Assembly (NCBI RefSeq): GCF_003096415.1
Contig: NZ_QEKH01000005.1
Coordinates: 62,001 to 126,000 of the forward strand
Direction of reading: 5' to 3'
Length of the DNA stretch: 64,000 nucleotides
Origin: Victivallis vadensis
Lineage (GTDB): Bacteria > Verrucomicrobiota > Lentisphaeria > Victivallales > Victivallaceae
This document shows positions 17,790 to 27,359 of the stretch, in pieces. Under the pieces are notes generated by a model, which ran no database searches, had not been told where the DNA came from, and saw nothing but the letters and a program-made list of their open reading frames with translations. The translations under genes and the position numbers were made by a program. Every line of letters begins with the position of its first letter. The stretch's first letter is position 1.

Positions 17790-20700
17790 TCAGTTCGCCT
17801 TTCCGTTGAGGGCCGTTCCGGTTTCCAGCACAAGGTCGATTAGCCGGTCGCGGAAAGCGAGCAGCTTCGCCGGGTCTTTCGTATAGCCGGTCGCTCCGGC
17901 GACCACATCGTCGTCGATTTGCAGCGCGGCTTCGGCCCGTTTCACCAGCTCCGGATGCGAGCTTCCGTTTTTCAACGCTTCCGTATTGCGTTTCAGCATC
18001 GTGAAGTACTCGTAATCCTGCATGCCGTCGCGCAGGTTCTTGAGCCGCGTGGAGGCCCACGGTTCCCAATCGGGGGCCGGATACATCAGGTTGCCGCCGC
18101 CGTTGGTCGCGCTGATCTGCTGGTTGAAGGCGCTGCGGAAATAGGGTAGCCACGGAATCTGCGGCCAATGCACTTCGCCGCGCGCCATCTTCGCCTGGAT
18201 CTCCGGCGTCATCCACGTCACGGAGCGGCTCCGGTAATCCTGCTGCGACGCGGCCTGCGCCTCCTTCGGGGAATTGCTCATCCACTCGCGGTTCAGCCCC
18301 CAGTAGAGCAGCCCGGAAAGGCCGAGTTTCCAGGTCATGTACGGAATCACGCGCGGGTCGATGCCGGGCGAATCGAGGTTGAAGTTCGCATACGGAGCGG
18401 ACGGATAATCGGTCGGATACCACCAGACCAGTTCCCCTTTCGCCTGACGTTCGCGCACCAGCGCCATGTCGAGGTGGTCGAACAGCGGGCACCAGATATC
18501 CACCTTGCCGTACAGCCGCGCGTCGATTGCGGCGGTGTTCAGCCGGGGGACTTCCGGGAACAGTTCCTTCGCGATCCCGTAATCCCGCCGCATCGCCTTG
18601 AGCCTTGTTTCGATCGTTTCAGGCGTGCCGACCGCCAGCACTTCGTCGTAGCCGAAGAAGACCGGACGCAGTTTTCCTTCATACCGCCTGATGAGTCCGC
18701 GATACTTCACCTCATTGTCGCGGATCTTCTCGTTGACCGGCAAAAAGAGCATCGCCTTGCCGTTTTCGGCGCAATAGTCGAGATACTCCTCGCCGATGTC
18801 GATCCCGCCGCCCCACAGGTTCATCGGTTCGAGCCGGTGGTCGAGCAGAAAGCGGAGGAAGCCGCGCCGCTTCTCCGGCGGCGTATCCGCACCATAGAAC
18901 ATCTTCGCCCACGCGTCCGCAAAGCAGAACGCGGTATCCAGCGACGCCTTTTCCGGCAGCGACAGCCCGGTGGCCGCCACTGTAACCGGCACCGTGACCG
19001 GTTCCATTCCCTCCGGCGTCACAGTCACGGACGCCGCATAGTTCCCGGCCGGAGTTCCGGCGGGCAGATACAGATCGAACCACAGCGTCACGAGGCCGCC
19101 CGACACCTTGAAAGCAGCGCCGGGACGCAGGATGTCCGGCCACGCCTCCGGCGTTTTCGCGGCCTTCGCGGTCATCACCGGCTCGACCAGATACGAGGCG
19201 AATTTCGCGCCCTTCACCTCCCTGCCGTCCGGGCCGGTCACCCTGGAAAGCTCCGCCTTGACGCCGGAGAAGCTCTGCCCGGGCCGGGCCAGCAGCACCG
19301 TCTGGAAGCTGCCGTATTCGTTGCCGGAAAGCCGCAATCCGGCGCAGTCCGAACCGTTGCCGCCGTAACCGGACTTCACCTTCACCATCGGCGACTCGAC
19401 CAGCACCGCATAGCCGCGGCGGGCGGCGGCGGAACCGGGAACGAAGCACGCCTCGATCCGCTTCACATCCAGCAGCAGCGCCTCACCGTCCTCCAACTGC
19501 CGGCGGCATTCGGCGATGCTCCGGGCGTATTCGGGAAAACTCCGGGCAGCGGCAAGCCGTTCCGCCGCGCCGCGCACCGCCGATTCGATCTTCGCCCGGC
19601 GCGCTTCGAGCTGCTCCGGCACGGCTTCTTTGAGTTTTTGTTGCATTGCGGCCAGTTCGCCGCGCAGGGCGGCAAGATCGAAGCCGTTCTCCATCAGCCG
19701 CGCGGTACGTTCTTCGACCGTGCGGCGGTCGCCCGTTTCGGGGAAGCAGAGCTTGCCGAACCGCTCCGGCTGGTGGAATTGCACCATCGGCACCCGTGAC
19801 AGCACCTCACTGGTCACCGGATTCTCGCGTCCGGCGTTGAAGCCCCACACCGCATCCGGCGCGGGAGCGCCGCCCAATGCAGCGAACGGCACGGTCAGCA
19901 GCGCACTCCAGCCGTCGGCCTGCTTTGCGACTTCCACGGTTGCGCCGGAATTCCAGCTTTTATCCCGCACAAAACCTTCGCAGCGGGCATCGTACAGCGT
20001 TCCGGCGGCATTGCCGACCCAGTGGAAATAGGCTTTGCCGGTCCGGTCCGGCTGCAGGAAAAGTTCGAAACAGTCGTCGCGCCAGACCTTGCCGTCCGTT
20101 TCGGCCGTCCCGCCGGAGCGTTTGGCCATGTCGGCGGCCTTCAGGCCGAAACGAGCGTACAGATTCCGGTCATCCCTCCACAGTTTCACTTCGGCCGTCT
20201 CCTTCGCGGCTCCGCCGGCGGGAAGCAGTTCCATCCCCGCCTGCGGTTCGGACGACGGAGCGGCGTGTAAAAAGAACGGCGCTTCGCCGACCGCCGCCGG
20301 AGGAAACTCCCCGGTCGCGGCGGTCACCGTGACCGGCCCGAACAGCGTCGCGGAGTTTTCGGAAGGGCTGCCGAGCGTCCAGAGCCGGCCCGGCGCATCC
20401 GCGTCCGCATCCCGGAATTTCGCGTCGCGCAGCACCGGAACCCCGTTCACCAGCAGGTCGAATGTGCGTTTCAACAGGTTCAGCCGGTAGCAGACGCGGT
20501 TCCACTCATTCATCTTCACCGCTCCGGCATTCACCCACGCGCCGCCGTCGAGCGCGCGCAGCTTTCCTTTTTCCTGAACCACCGTCACGATCCGTTTGCC
20601 GTTTGCGGCGTTGACCAGCAGCGCATAGCGGGAGCTCTCCGCAACCGGCTTGAACCAATAGTCGACCTCCAGCTCGACGGCGTCGCCCGGACCGGGCAGC

Positions 20701-21485
20701 GGAAAGCTCCAGCTTCCCTCCGACACCTTGCCGCCTTCCTTGACGGACGAGACTTCCAGCGCGACCGGAAACTCCGGCGAACCGGATTCCACGATCCGCT
20801 GCCGCTTTCCCTGCGGGCTGTAGTTGCGGAAATCCTCCCGCACCAGCAGCCGCCGGGCGGCCCGCTCCCGGGAAGCGTCGTGCACTTCGATCGCGGCGAA
20901 GCGGCTGACGGACTCCCCCTTTTCGGAGCCGAGCGTCCAGATCTTGCCCGGAGTTCCCGGCCCTTCCTCCCGGAATTCCACTCCGGCCAGCACCGGATAC
21001 TCCATATCATTCACATAGAGATCGTATCCGCCGTCTCCCACCGCATACCGGATATACGCCCACTCCCCGGCGGCCAGCGGCCCGGCAGGGCGCCATTTGC
21101 CCGCCTGGCCGTCGGCGGCGAGCAGGCGTCTGCCGTCCCAGACCAGCGTGACCAGCTTCTTTCCCGCCGTGTCGTTGACCAGCAGCCCATAGCGGGCGTC
21201 ACCGGAAACCGGACAGAACCAATAATCGATTTCGACCGGCTTCCCGGCCGGAACCGCCAGCCGGGCATTCCAACTGCCCTGTTCCGGTTTCCCGCCGTCC
21301 GGCTCCAGCCGGGAACGCAATTCCATCGCCTGTTTGAATTCCGGTTTCCCCTCTACCGGCACAATGCCGATCAGGTGGTGCGACGGAATGCCCCCCTTGC
21401 TGAAATCCTGTTGATAATACACCTCCGCCGCCAGACTCCATGCCAGAAGCAGCACGGCGGCCAGTAACAGTCGTCTGATTGCCAT
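17790..21485 (-). CDS. large secreted hydrolase with DUF4091-type C-terminal domain and sugar-binding modules
   Basis: 1231 residues with a signal peptide (1-20). Two successive jelly-roll-like repeats (about 22-200 and 212-390, each with a YYQQ/FRNYSPQ opening, a PGTPGKIWTLGS-like strand, and FYLLVN elements) are followed by a CBM9-like domain (about 400-590: LKAADMAKR, WRDDCFELFLQPD), a helical stretch, a beta domain, and a C-terminal barrel with NMWGGGIDIGEEYLDY and GFGYDEV-like acid residues. The end LRDGMQDYEYFTMLKR is diagnostic of DUF4091 proteins, often annotated as glycosidases. It starts 14 bp after the pseudopilin of the same operon. Substrate unknown. Confidence 0.78.
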   Translation of the reverse strand: MAIRRLLLAAVLLLAWSLAAEVYYQQDFSKGGIPSHHLIGIVPVEGKPEFKQAMELRSRLEPDGGKPEQGSWNARLAVPAGKPVEIDYWFCPVSGDARYGLLVNDTAGKKLVTLVWDGRRLLAADGQAGKWRPAGPLAAGEWAYIRYAVGDGGYDLYVNDMEYPVLAGVEFREEGPGTPGKIWTLGSEKGESVSRFAAIEVHDASRERAARRLLVREDFRNYSPQGKRQRIVESGSPEFPVALEVSSVKEGGKVSEGSWSFPLPGPGDAVELEVDYWFKPVAESSRYALLVNAANGKRIVTVVQEKGKLRALDGGAWVNAGAVKMNEWNRVCYRLNLLKRTFDLLVNGVPVLRDAKFRDADADAPGRLWTLGSPSENSATLFGPVTVTAATGEFPPAAVGEAPFFLHAAPSSEPQAGMELLPAGGAAKETAEVKLWRDDRNLYARFGLKAADMAKRSGGTAETDGKVWRDDCFELFLQPDRTGKAYFHWVGNAAGTLYDARCEGFVRDKSWNSGATVEVAKQADGWSALLTVPFAALGGAPAPDAVWGFNAGRENPVTSEVLSRVPMVQFHQPERFGKLCFPETGDRRTVEERTARLMENGFDLAALRGELAAMQQKLKEAVPEQLEARRAKIESAVRGAAERLAAARSFPEYARSIAECRRQLEDGEALLLDVKRIEACFVPGSAAARRGYAVLVESPMVKVKSGYGGNGSDCAGLRLSGNEYGSFQTVLLARPGQSFSGVKAELSRVTGPDGREVKGAKFASYLVEPVMTAKAAKTPEAWPDILRPGAAFKVSGGLVTLWFDLYLPAGTPAGNYAASVTVTPEGMEPVTVPVTVAATGLSLPEKASLDTAFCFADAWAKMFYGADTPPEKRRGFLRFLLDHRLEPMNLWGGGIDIGEEYLDYCAENGKAMLFLPVNEKIRDNEVKYRGLIRRYEGKLRPVFFGYDEVLAVGTPETIETRLKAMRRDYGIAKELFPEVPRLNTAAIDARLYGKVDIWCPLFDHLDMALVRERQAKGELVWWYPTDYPSAPYANFNLDSPGIDPRVIPYMTWKLGLSGLLYWGLNREWMSNSPKEAQAASQQDYRSRSVTWMTPEIQAKMARGEVHWPQIPWLPYFRSAFNQQISATNGGGNLMYPAPDWEPWASTRLKNLRDGMQDYEYFTMLKRNTEALKNGSSHPELVKRAEAALQIDDDVVAGATGYTKDPAKLLAFRDRLIDLVLETGTALNGKAN

Positions 21486-21499
21486 TTTTCTTTCCTTCC

Positions 21500-22564
21500 T
21501 TAATTGGTTTTACGCCATCCGGCTTCGACATCGCAATAATACACCTCCTTGGCCGGGTCTTCCCACCCCTGCCGGACCAGTTCTCCGAAGCGGGCCGGAG
21601 AGACGGCTCCGACATGCCCGTCCGCATATCCCAGATTCCCGAGACCGCTGTGGATGTTGCTGAAACCGCCTCTGCCCCCGTCGCCGGAGCCGATATAACA
21701 GTTGTAGAAACCGACTCTGCCGCCCGGCTTGATACTCATGCAGCAGCCCGCGAACGCGGTTTCCGTCGGATGGGGGACTTTCCGCCAGTCGCGGTATTTC
21801 GGCATTGGCCAGACCGTATTGGTCTGCATGCCGCCGTAAGTGACGAAGCGCCCGGCCAACACCTTGGGATTGCGCGGCATCGACGGGCAGAAAAACACCT
21901 TGTCCTTCTCGGTCACGATCTCGCCTCCATTCAGAAAATCGTTCCAATACCGTTCCGGCGTCACCTGATACCCCTGCAGGATCCCTTTGTTGTCGTTGAT
22001 ATAGCTGATGAAATACAAACCGAGCTGTTTCAGGTTGGATGCGCAGCTGATCGCCCGTGCCTTCTCCCGCGCCCGGTTCAGCGCGGGCAGCAGCATCGAC
22101 GCCAGAATCGCGATGATCGCTATCACCACGAGCAACTCAATAAGCGTGAATGATCTTAAGCGGCGGGATGCGGGGGGCGTATCCGCCGCCCCCCGCGCCC
22201 CCTGCGTCCGGCAAGGTGCCGGTGCCGGGTACGGGACGGTCGACAGGCGGAGCTGCGGTCGCTCGGCGAAGGAAGAAGATCCGCAATAACGTGAAGTTGT
22301 CTTCCCGCTTTTTTGCGGAAAGGCAACTTCACGTTTTTGCTCCGACTTGCCGCTTGCAGAGCATTGGCGAAGGCGTGAGAGCTTGCCGAACATCTGGGTA
22401 ATGTTAAGATTATCTGGTACGGGGAGAGACGCGGCGCAAGCCGCCGCTTTCTCTCCCCCGAACCCCTCTCTTTTACGCAGAGCGGCAGCCGTGGACTGAT
22501 TGTATATTTTACAAATTATGTTCGTAAACAGCTTAATCAGCGTAAAATGATTGTTTTTCTTCAT
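21500..22564 (-). CDS. pseudopilin-like protein with in-frame structured insert in the leader
   Basis: 354 residues. ATG 22564 has AAAGGAGG at good spacing. The N-terminus begins like a prepilin (residues 7-13 FTLIKLF), then runs through 125 extra codons before a second, complete prepilin segment [19 protein letters not shown] starting near residue 139. The extra part is basic, rich in Arg/Ser/Pro and hairpin-encoding at the nucleotide level, and is homologous to that of the gene at 35654. The body ends with an H-X9-DG motif ([13 protein letters not shown]). Deleting between the two repeat segments leaves about 222 residues, the size of the other paralogues. It sits between the SIS gene (10 bp upstream) and the large hydrolase (14 bp downstream). 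The mature form is uncertain. Confidence 0.78.
   Translation of the reverse strand: MKKNNHFTLIKLFTNIICKIYNQSTAAALRKREGFGGEKAAACAASLPVPDNLNITQMFGKLSRLRQCSASGKSEQKREVAFPQKSGKTTSRYCGSSSFAERPQLRLSTVPYPAPAPCRTQGARGAADTPPASRRLRSFTLIELLVVIAIIAILASMLLPALNRAREKARAISCASNLKQLGLYFISYINDNKGILQGYQVTPERYWNDFLNGGEIVTEKDKVFFCPSMPRNPKVLAGRFVTYGGMQTNTVWPMPKYRDWRKVPHPTETAFAGCCMSIKPGGRVGFYNCYIGSGDGGRGGFSNIHSGLGNLGYADGHVGAVSPARFGELVRQGWEDPAKEVYYCDVEAGWRKTN
22151..22525 (-). repeat. structured in-frame insert, copy 1, inside the pseudopilin leader
   Basis: 375 nt (125 codons) lie between two leader segments: 22526-22546 encoding FTLIKLF and 22130-22150 encoding FTLIELL. It aligns with 35687-36073 over nearly the full length. 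A long hairpin with 12-bp outer arms (22288-22299 and 22324-22335) and inner arms around a short A/T loop is shared by both copies. Further hairpins are formed by the GGGGAGAG/CTCTCCCC segment and by a CCGGCACC...CCGG segment. The flanking 21-nt direct repeats have diverged (about 6 differences), so the insertion is not recent. Confidence 0.75.
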
Positions 22565-22574
22565 CTTCCCTCCT

Positions 22575-23327
22575 TTACAGGTTCTTGACCAGAGGCCGGT
22601 ATTTTTTCAGGTTCGCGGCGTTGTATTCGTCGCCGCCGGGGGCGTTCGCACTGCGCCAGACCGGCGGCGTCAGGCCGCGTTCCACGCACTGCCGGACGCA
22701 TTCGATTTCGAGCCAGTGGGCGATGGTGAAGTCCACCACGTTCGACACCGGTGCGATCGGCGTATCGAAGCCCGGCACCTTCACCTGCGCGTCGCCGACC
22801 GGGTTGCAGTCGTCGATGCAGACGTCCGCGAGGTCGAAGAGGTTCTTCCCGGAACTGTGCCGGATGAAGTGGTCCGGCGGCATCTCCTTCTGCCAGTGCG
22901 AGCTGGACACCGCGACGATCTTCGCACCGGCCCGTTTCGCCTCCAGCGCCGCGTCGATGGTCGCCGCGTTGATCCCGATGTTGTGGAAGATGATCAGCAG
23001 GTCTCCCGGCTGAAGATCGTAATATCTCATGATCGCCGAACCGTAATTCTCGGAGCGTTCGAGTTCGAGGTACTTCAGCGCCTGGTTGAACACCGACAGC
23101 CCGGTTTCCATGACCGGGTTGATGTTCGCGAGGCCGCCCGCCCGGAAGAACATCTCGCCCATCACCAGTGTGGTGTGCCCGCCGCCGCCGTACACGCTGA
23201 TCAGCCGGTCCTGTTCGACCGCGTCGGCCATCAGCTTCCCGGCGGCCTGAATGTTCGTGGCCTGCTCCTCTTTGACCCGGCGCAGGTTCGCCTCGATCTG
23301 TTCCAGATATCCGAAATCGTTCAACAT
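22575..23327 (-). CDS. SIS-domain protein, UPF0309-like sugar isomerase/binding protein
   Basis: 250 residues from ATG 23327, which follows the previous stop by one base and has AAGGGG upstream; the longer in-frame start lies inside the neighbour. The SIS fold is recognisable from [22 protein letters not shown] (about 37-58) and [18 protein letters not shown] with the switch to AVSSSHW. This subgroup is usually annotated as sugar isomerase-domain proteins that bind phosphosugars. There is no signal peptide, so it acts in the cytoplasm. In this operon it probably handles a product imported by the MFS transporter. Catalysis is not proven. Confidence 0.75.
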   Translation of the reverse strand: MLNDFGYLEQIEANLRRVKEEQATNIQAAGKLMADAVEQDRLISVYGGGGHTTLVMGEMFFRAGGLANINPVMETGLSVFNQALKYLELERSENYGSAIMRYYDLQPGDLLIIFHNIGINAATIDAALEAKRAGAKIVAVSSSHWQKEMPPDHFIRHSSGKNLFDLADVCIDDCNPVGDAQVKVPGFDTPIAPVSNVVDFTIAHWLEIECVRQCVERGLTPPVWRSANAPGGDEYNAANLKKYRPLVKNL

Positions 23328-23328
23328 C

Positions 23329-24366
23329 TCATTTCCCCTTTCCGATGACACGTTTGTAGTTCTCTCCGATGCGGTCCCACAGTTTCAGCGCGTCCGGCGC
23401 GGCCAGCACGGTGCCGTAGCCGCCCCGGTAGGTCCAGGTGCCGAGCCGGTCCACCCCCAGCGACTCGTACAGCTCCACCGTCCGGTCGATCTCGGCGAAA
23501 TCCTCCGGCTGTCTGTAATAGCCCATCAGCCACCGTTCCGACTGCTTGCCGTACTTTCTCGCGGCCGCGACCGTGCGGCGGGTGATCTCCTCGAAGAAGC
23601 CGCGCGGCAGGTTCCACGCGACGATCGTGGTCGAAAACACGTCGAAGTACGGGCTGGCCGCGACTTCGTCCCAGTCGTCGTAGCCGCGGTGTTCGGTCAC
23701 GTAATAGCTGTTCAGCGTCGCGTGCACGCAGCAGGTGATCTCCTGCGCCGGGTCCAGCTCCTTGATCCGGCGCGAGGTGTCCTCAAGGATGAACAGCGCC
23801 TCGCGGCGGCGGAACCGCTTCACGTCGTCGTTCATCACCTTCGGCATCTCATAGCCGTAATGCTCCCGGAACTTCCCCATGCAGACCGGGCAGCGGCAGG
23901 TCCAGTCCTCGCCCGCGCCGCCGGTGATCGAAGCGTAGGATTTCGGGAACGCATAGTGCGGCTCGTCCCAGAAGAAGCCGTCCGCCCCCGCCTCGCGCGC
24001 CAGCGTCAGGCAGAACCGCGCGAAGTAGTCGCGGAAGCTCGGCGTGTTGAAGCACGCATACGGCAGCGCCTCCCCGGTCAGCGCCGAAACCTGCCGGTTC
24101 CCGGTGTTGTCCTGCAGGAACTTGCTGACCTGCTCTCCGCCGAAAAACTTGCCGATCCCCCACGGGTCGATCAGCACCTGAAGCCCGAGGCGGTGCGCCG
24201 CCTCCACGATGCGCGGGATGTTCGGCCGCCAGAAATCGAAATCGAATTCGGTGACCGCCAGGATCACGGTCGTACAGCCGTGATCGAGCATTTCGCGGAA
24301 ATCCGCTTCGGCGTGCTCCACATAGCCGAGGTTGTAATAGCTGACGGCGGTTCGCGTGATTGACAT
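23329..24366 (-). CDS. TIM-barrel glycoside-hydrolase-like protein, cytoplasmic
   Basis: 345 residues from ATG 24366, chosen for the GGGAGG upstream; the longer frame has no ribosome-binding site. The pattern of strands (VSYYNLGYVEHAE, TTVILAVTEFD, LQVLIDPWG, ADGFFWDEPHY) suggests a beta/alpha barrel with Asp134-Glu135 at the end of a strand as candidate acid. A CRCPVC cysteine cluster at 157-162 followed by KFREHYG is like the metal-binding or structural cluster seen in several GH-like proteins of this phylum. There is no signal peptide. It is the second gene of the sugar operon, 37 bp after the regulator. Function is inferred only from fold and context. Confidence 0.6.
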   Translation of the reverse strand: MSITRTAVSYYNLGYVEHAEADFREMLDHGCTTVILAVTEFDFDFWRPNIPRIVEAAHRLGLQVLIDPWGIGKFFGGEQVSKFLQDNTGNRQVSALTGEALPYACFNTPSFRDYFARFCLTLAREAGADGFFWDEPHYAFPKSYASITGGAGEDWTCRCPVCMGKFREHYGYEMPKVMNDDVKRFRRREALFILEDTSRRIKELDPAQEITCCVHATLNSYYVTEHRGYDDWDEVAASPYFDVFSTTIVAWNLPRGFFEEITRRTVAAARKYGKQSERWLMGYYRQPEDFAEIDRTVELYESLGVDRLGTWTYRGGYGTVLAAPDALKLWDRIGENYKRVIGKGK

Positions 24367-24403
24367 GGTTCCTCCCGATATTGTTATATGTAAAGTAAAA
24401 AGG

Positions 24404-25459
24404 TCACGGCAGATCAAAGGAGCTTTCGCGCACCACCAGAGTCGGATCCAGATAGTTGGTCGCCCCCGGCCCGTCATTCGCGCCGTGCAGGCGGCGCAGC
24501 AGCATTTCGAGCGCGTTTTCCGCGATTCCGGCCAGCGGATAGGAGATGCTGGTCAGCGACGGATACACCTCCGACGCGATCGGCAGATCGTCGAAGCCGA
24601 CCACCGAAACCTCGCGCGGGATGGAGAATTTGCACAGCCGCGCCGCCCGGATCATCCGCAGCGCAAACAAGTCGTGATAACAGAACACCCCGGTCTTGCC
24701 GCCGCGGTGGAGCCGCGCGAGGTACTCCGGCAGGTCGCTTTCGTCGCGGTCGACGTCGACGCGCAGATGACGCTCCCCGGGAAGCTCCACGCCGCGCTGG
24801 TGCAGCTCGAATGCAAAGCCGCGGAACCGCATGTCGTTGCGGAAGTTGCTGATCCCCATGTACAGATAATCCGAACAGCGCTGTTCGATCAGGTGGATCG
24901 CCGCCAGCCTCCCGGCTTCAAAGTCGTTGGTCATCACGGTGTCGGCGTCCACCCCGGCGACCCGGCGGCCGATCAGCGCGAAGGGCAACGTCAGATTCCG
25001 CAGGGCCGGAGCCGAATCGATGTCGTGCGCGGGACAGACCAGAAAACCGCCAGCACCGCTGTTTTCCAGCATCCGGAACAGGTGTTCCTCATGGCGCACA
25101 TTGTAGTCGCTGCCCGCCGAAATCAGTTCCAGCCCCCGTCGCCTCCCGGCCAGTTCCAGCGCATTCAGCAGCCGGGAGAAGAACGGATTGTCGATCTTGG
25201 TGACCACCACGCCGATCCGGCATGAAGCCGCCGCGCCGTGCATCGAACGCGCGGCGATGCTGGTCCGCCTGCCGCTGCGCACCAGCAGCCCGTCCTCCTT
25301 GAGCCGGTTCACGATCCGCTGCGCGGTGACCAGAGAAATATCGAATACATCGCACAGCTCGCGCACCGTCATGAACGCGGTTCCGGGCGCGCCGTGTTCG
25401 CCGTTGCGGATCTCCGCCCCGATCTCCTTTACGATTTCCGCGCATTTGGTGGCCGACAT
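24404..25459 (-). CDS. GntR-type transcriptional regulator with LacI-like sugar-binding domain
   Basis: 351 residues from ATG 25459 (GGAGGG five bases upstream). The N-terminal winged helix includes MTVRELCDVFDISLVTAQRIVNRL (about 30-53). The effector domain opens with CRIGVVVTKIDNPFFSRLLNAL and ends with PTLVVRESSFDLP, typical LacI/GntR-hybrid landmarks. It is the first gene of the leftward operon that runs to the MFS transporter at 14693, so it most likely controls that operon and itself. The inducing sugar cannot be told from sequence. Confidence 0.83.
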   Translation of the reverse strand: MSATKCAEIVKEIGAEIRNGEHGAPGTAFMTVRELCDVFDISLVTAQRIVNRLKEDGLLVRSGRRTSIAARSMHGAAASCRIGVVVTKIDNPFFSRLLNALELAGRRRGLELISAGSDYNVRHEEHLFRMLENSGAGGFLVCPAHDIDSAPALRNLTLPFALIGRRVAGVDADTVMTNDFEAGRLAAIHLIEQRCSDYLYMGISNFRNDMRFRGFAFELHQRGVELPGERHLRVDVDRDESDLPEYLARLHRGGKTGVFCYHDLFALRMIRAARLCKFSIPREVSVVGFDDLPIASEVYPSLTSISYPLAGIAENALEMLLRRLHGANDGPGATNYLDPTLVVRESSFDLP

Positions 25460-25485
25460 GATACCCTCCGGTTGTTTCAATATTT

Positions 25486-25514
25486 ATTATACCCAAAGCA
25501 TAACAAACCTCCAA
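25486..25514 (-). promoter_or_regulatory. sigma70 promoter of the eight-gene sugar operon
   Basis: TTGGAG (25509-25514, minus strand) and TATAAT (25486-25491) with 17-bp spacing lie just upstream of the regulator start at 25459. The remaining intergenic DNA to 25768 holds a GC-rich inverted-repeat region (about 25717-25760) but no gene that I can support. Confidence 0.62.
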
Positions 25515-25768
25515 GAGAAGTATAACAATAAAGTCCGAAAAAATTCCGGCGCGGTATGTGCCCCCGCCTCTCCTGCAGCTGATGTTCACTTTCATCGGTC
25601 CCGATATCCGCTTTTCCGTCAGGCAGGACGGAAATGAGGATTGTCTTTTTACCGCTTCTGAAGTAAAATCACAGCAGAATATCCAGACGGACCGGGAAGC
25701 AGCACCGCCGTGATTTTCTTCGCGGCCGGAACCCGGCGCGGCCCCGTTTCCGGGCGGCGCGGAACAAT

Positions 25769-27145
25769 CTACAATCCGGCATTGATCATGCGCTGATACT
25801 CCAGCAGATGACTCCGATCCAGTTCGCGTTTTTGCGCCAGCGCCTGATTCAATGTTTCAAATACCATCGGAATGACATTCAGACTGGGGTTCTGAATCGG
25901 CGGCCTGGCGTATTTCAACCACTCCAGCCAGAAATTTTCAACTCCTAGCCCGACCGGATCATAGGCGGGAAGCGCCAGGCACTCCCGGCAGAAATCGGCA
26001 TAATGGTTCCGAATGAATAAAAGTTCCAGATTTCTGAGGAGCTTTTCCGGCGCCGGATGATTTGAAGTCACTCCGATACCGCGCAGCGATACCGCCGCGG
26101 CACGGCAGCTCCCGTGCGGAACCGGCTGCGCACCCCACTCTCCCGGCGGTGCGATGCGGGTCAGCAATGTATAATCCACACTGTCGCCGAGCACCATCGC
26201 CAACTCGCCGGAAGCCAGCTTCTTCACCAGAATGTCACGGGGATCTCCGTAATGATGCCAGACGACGCCCTCCTGCCGCATGAGACGGGAAAAGAACATG
26301 AGTCCCTCCGCCGCTTCATCCCGCGCGATGGCGCAGTTCCGGTTGAGGTCGAAGAAGCAGCCGCCGCTCTGAAAAATAAAGGACGCATACATGCTTACGG
26401 TAAACAGAATCCCGAGGCTCTGCAAAGAAAGCTCCTGATTTCCCAGTACGACCGCATGTTCCAGGAGTTCGTTCCATCCCCAGTGGTCATCCGGGAAAGG
26501 GCGCCCCGCCTGTCGGAAGCGCAGCTTGTTATACAATAACACCGGCAGGCAGAAATTCACCGGCAGAGCGTAAAGTTTCCCGTTGTAGCGCATGGCGTCA
26601 AGCAGTGAGTTCGGAAATTTCTCCGGACTCAGGATTTTTGAACGATACAGCAGCTCATCCAGCGGCTCAAGCACGCCGCAGTCGGCCAGAATCGGCAACT
26701 GCCCCTCGTCCAACGCAATCAGTCCGGGATGTTTCGCCAGTCCGGTATTCTGCTGAATCAGCCATTCCAGATAGTTGCGGTTGCCCAAGTATTCCCGGGA
26801 AGGGAACTCATTGATGATGAGTTCCGGCGCCGCCCGCTCCACAAATTTCCTGAACGGTTCCATATCGAATACCGCCTGCCATGCGTGGAAAAAATTTTTA
26901 TGTTCCAATCTGACATCATCCGCGACAAAAGTGCCGGCCCCATGGCTCCGCCGGATCAATCCCTTCTCTTCCAGACAGTTATATGCACCATTGATCACCG
27001 CGATACTGCACTGGTACAGCCCGGCGAATTCCCGCAGACTGGGCAGCCGCTCTCCGGCCGGACGCGCTCCGGAAAGGATTTCGTCCGAAAGTCTCCTTAC
27101 GATCTGTTTCGTCAGCGGTACTATTTTTTTCAATTTCCCAGGCAT
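25769..27145 (-). CDS. GntR DNA-binding domain fused to an extracellular solute-binding-type (SBP family 1) domain
   Basis: 458 residues, ATG 27145 preceded by GGAGG. Residues about 10-75 are a GntR winged helix (ERLPSLREFAGLYQCSIAVINGAY, then RRSHGAGTFV). The rest looks like an ABC-type sugar-binding protein of SBP family 1: DEGQLPILADCGVLEPLDELL, MRYNGKLYALPVNFCLPVLLYNK, a WGWNELLEHA segment, and PAPEKLLRNLELLF. No signal peptide is present, so the binding domain should sense a ligand in the cytoplasm. The usual partner of GntR in this genome is a LacI-like domain, which makes this fusion unusual. It is divergent from the pseudopilin/GH pair at 27360-31575. Its base composition is visibly less GC-rich than flanking genes. 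Confidence 0.78.
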   Translation of the reverse strand: MPGKLKKIVPLTKQIVRRLSDEILSGARPAGERLPSLREFAGLYQCSIAVINGAYNCLEEKGLIRRSHGAGTFVADDVRLEHKNFFHAWQAVFDMEPFRKFVERAAPELIINEFPSREYLGNRNYLEWLIQQNTGLAKHPGLIALDEGQLPILADCGVLEPLDELLYRSKILSPEKFPNSLLDAMRYNGKLYALPVNFCLPVLLYNKLRFRQAGRPFPDDHWGWNELLEHAVVLGNQELSLQSLGILFTVSMYASFIFQSGGCFFDLNRNCAIARDEAAEGLMFFSRLMRQEGVVWHHYGDPRDILVKKLASGELAMVLGDSVDYTLLTRIAPPGEWGAQPVPHGSCRAAAVSLRGIGVTSNHPAPEKLLRNLELLFIRNHYADFCRECLALPAYDPVGLGVENFWLEWLKYARPPIQNPSLNVIPMVFETLNQALAQKRELDRSHLLEYQRMINAGL

Positions 27146-27221
27146 TGGCTCCTCCGATTATTGCCTTGGACGCCATCAACATCCACTCATCGATAATATA
27201 AACCCTTCCCTGGATAAATTC

Positions 27222-27247
27222 ATAACACTTTTCGCATAATGTGTTAT
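27222..27247. promoter_or_regulatory. inverted repeat in divergent regulatory region, candidate operator
   Basis: ATAACAC (27222-27228) and GTGTTAT (27241-27247) form a perfect 7-bp inverted repeat with a 12-bp spacer, between the GntR-SBP regulator and the pseudopilin. A TATAAT (27298-27303) facing right lies nearby. Binding by the regulator is inferred from position. Confidence 0.4.
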
Positions 27248-27359
27248 ATTTTCAGAAAAAAAATAAAATGACAGGTGGCAAAATCATTTTTTTTTGCTAT
27301 AATATCCTGTAATGAACATGCGGAATATAACTCTCAAAAGTGCCGGAAGAGGAGAAATT

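Noticed and set aside
22288-22335. Intrinsic terminator
   Set aside because: The hairpin is inside the open pseudopilin frame and lacks a following T tract on the transcribed strand.
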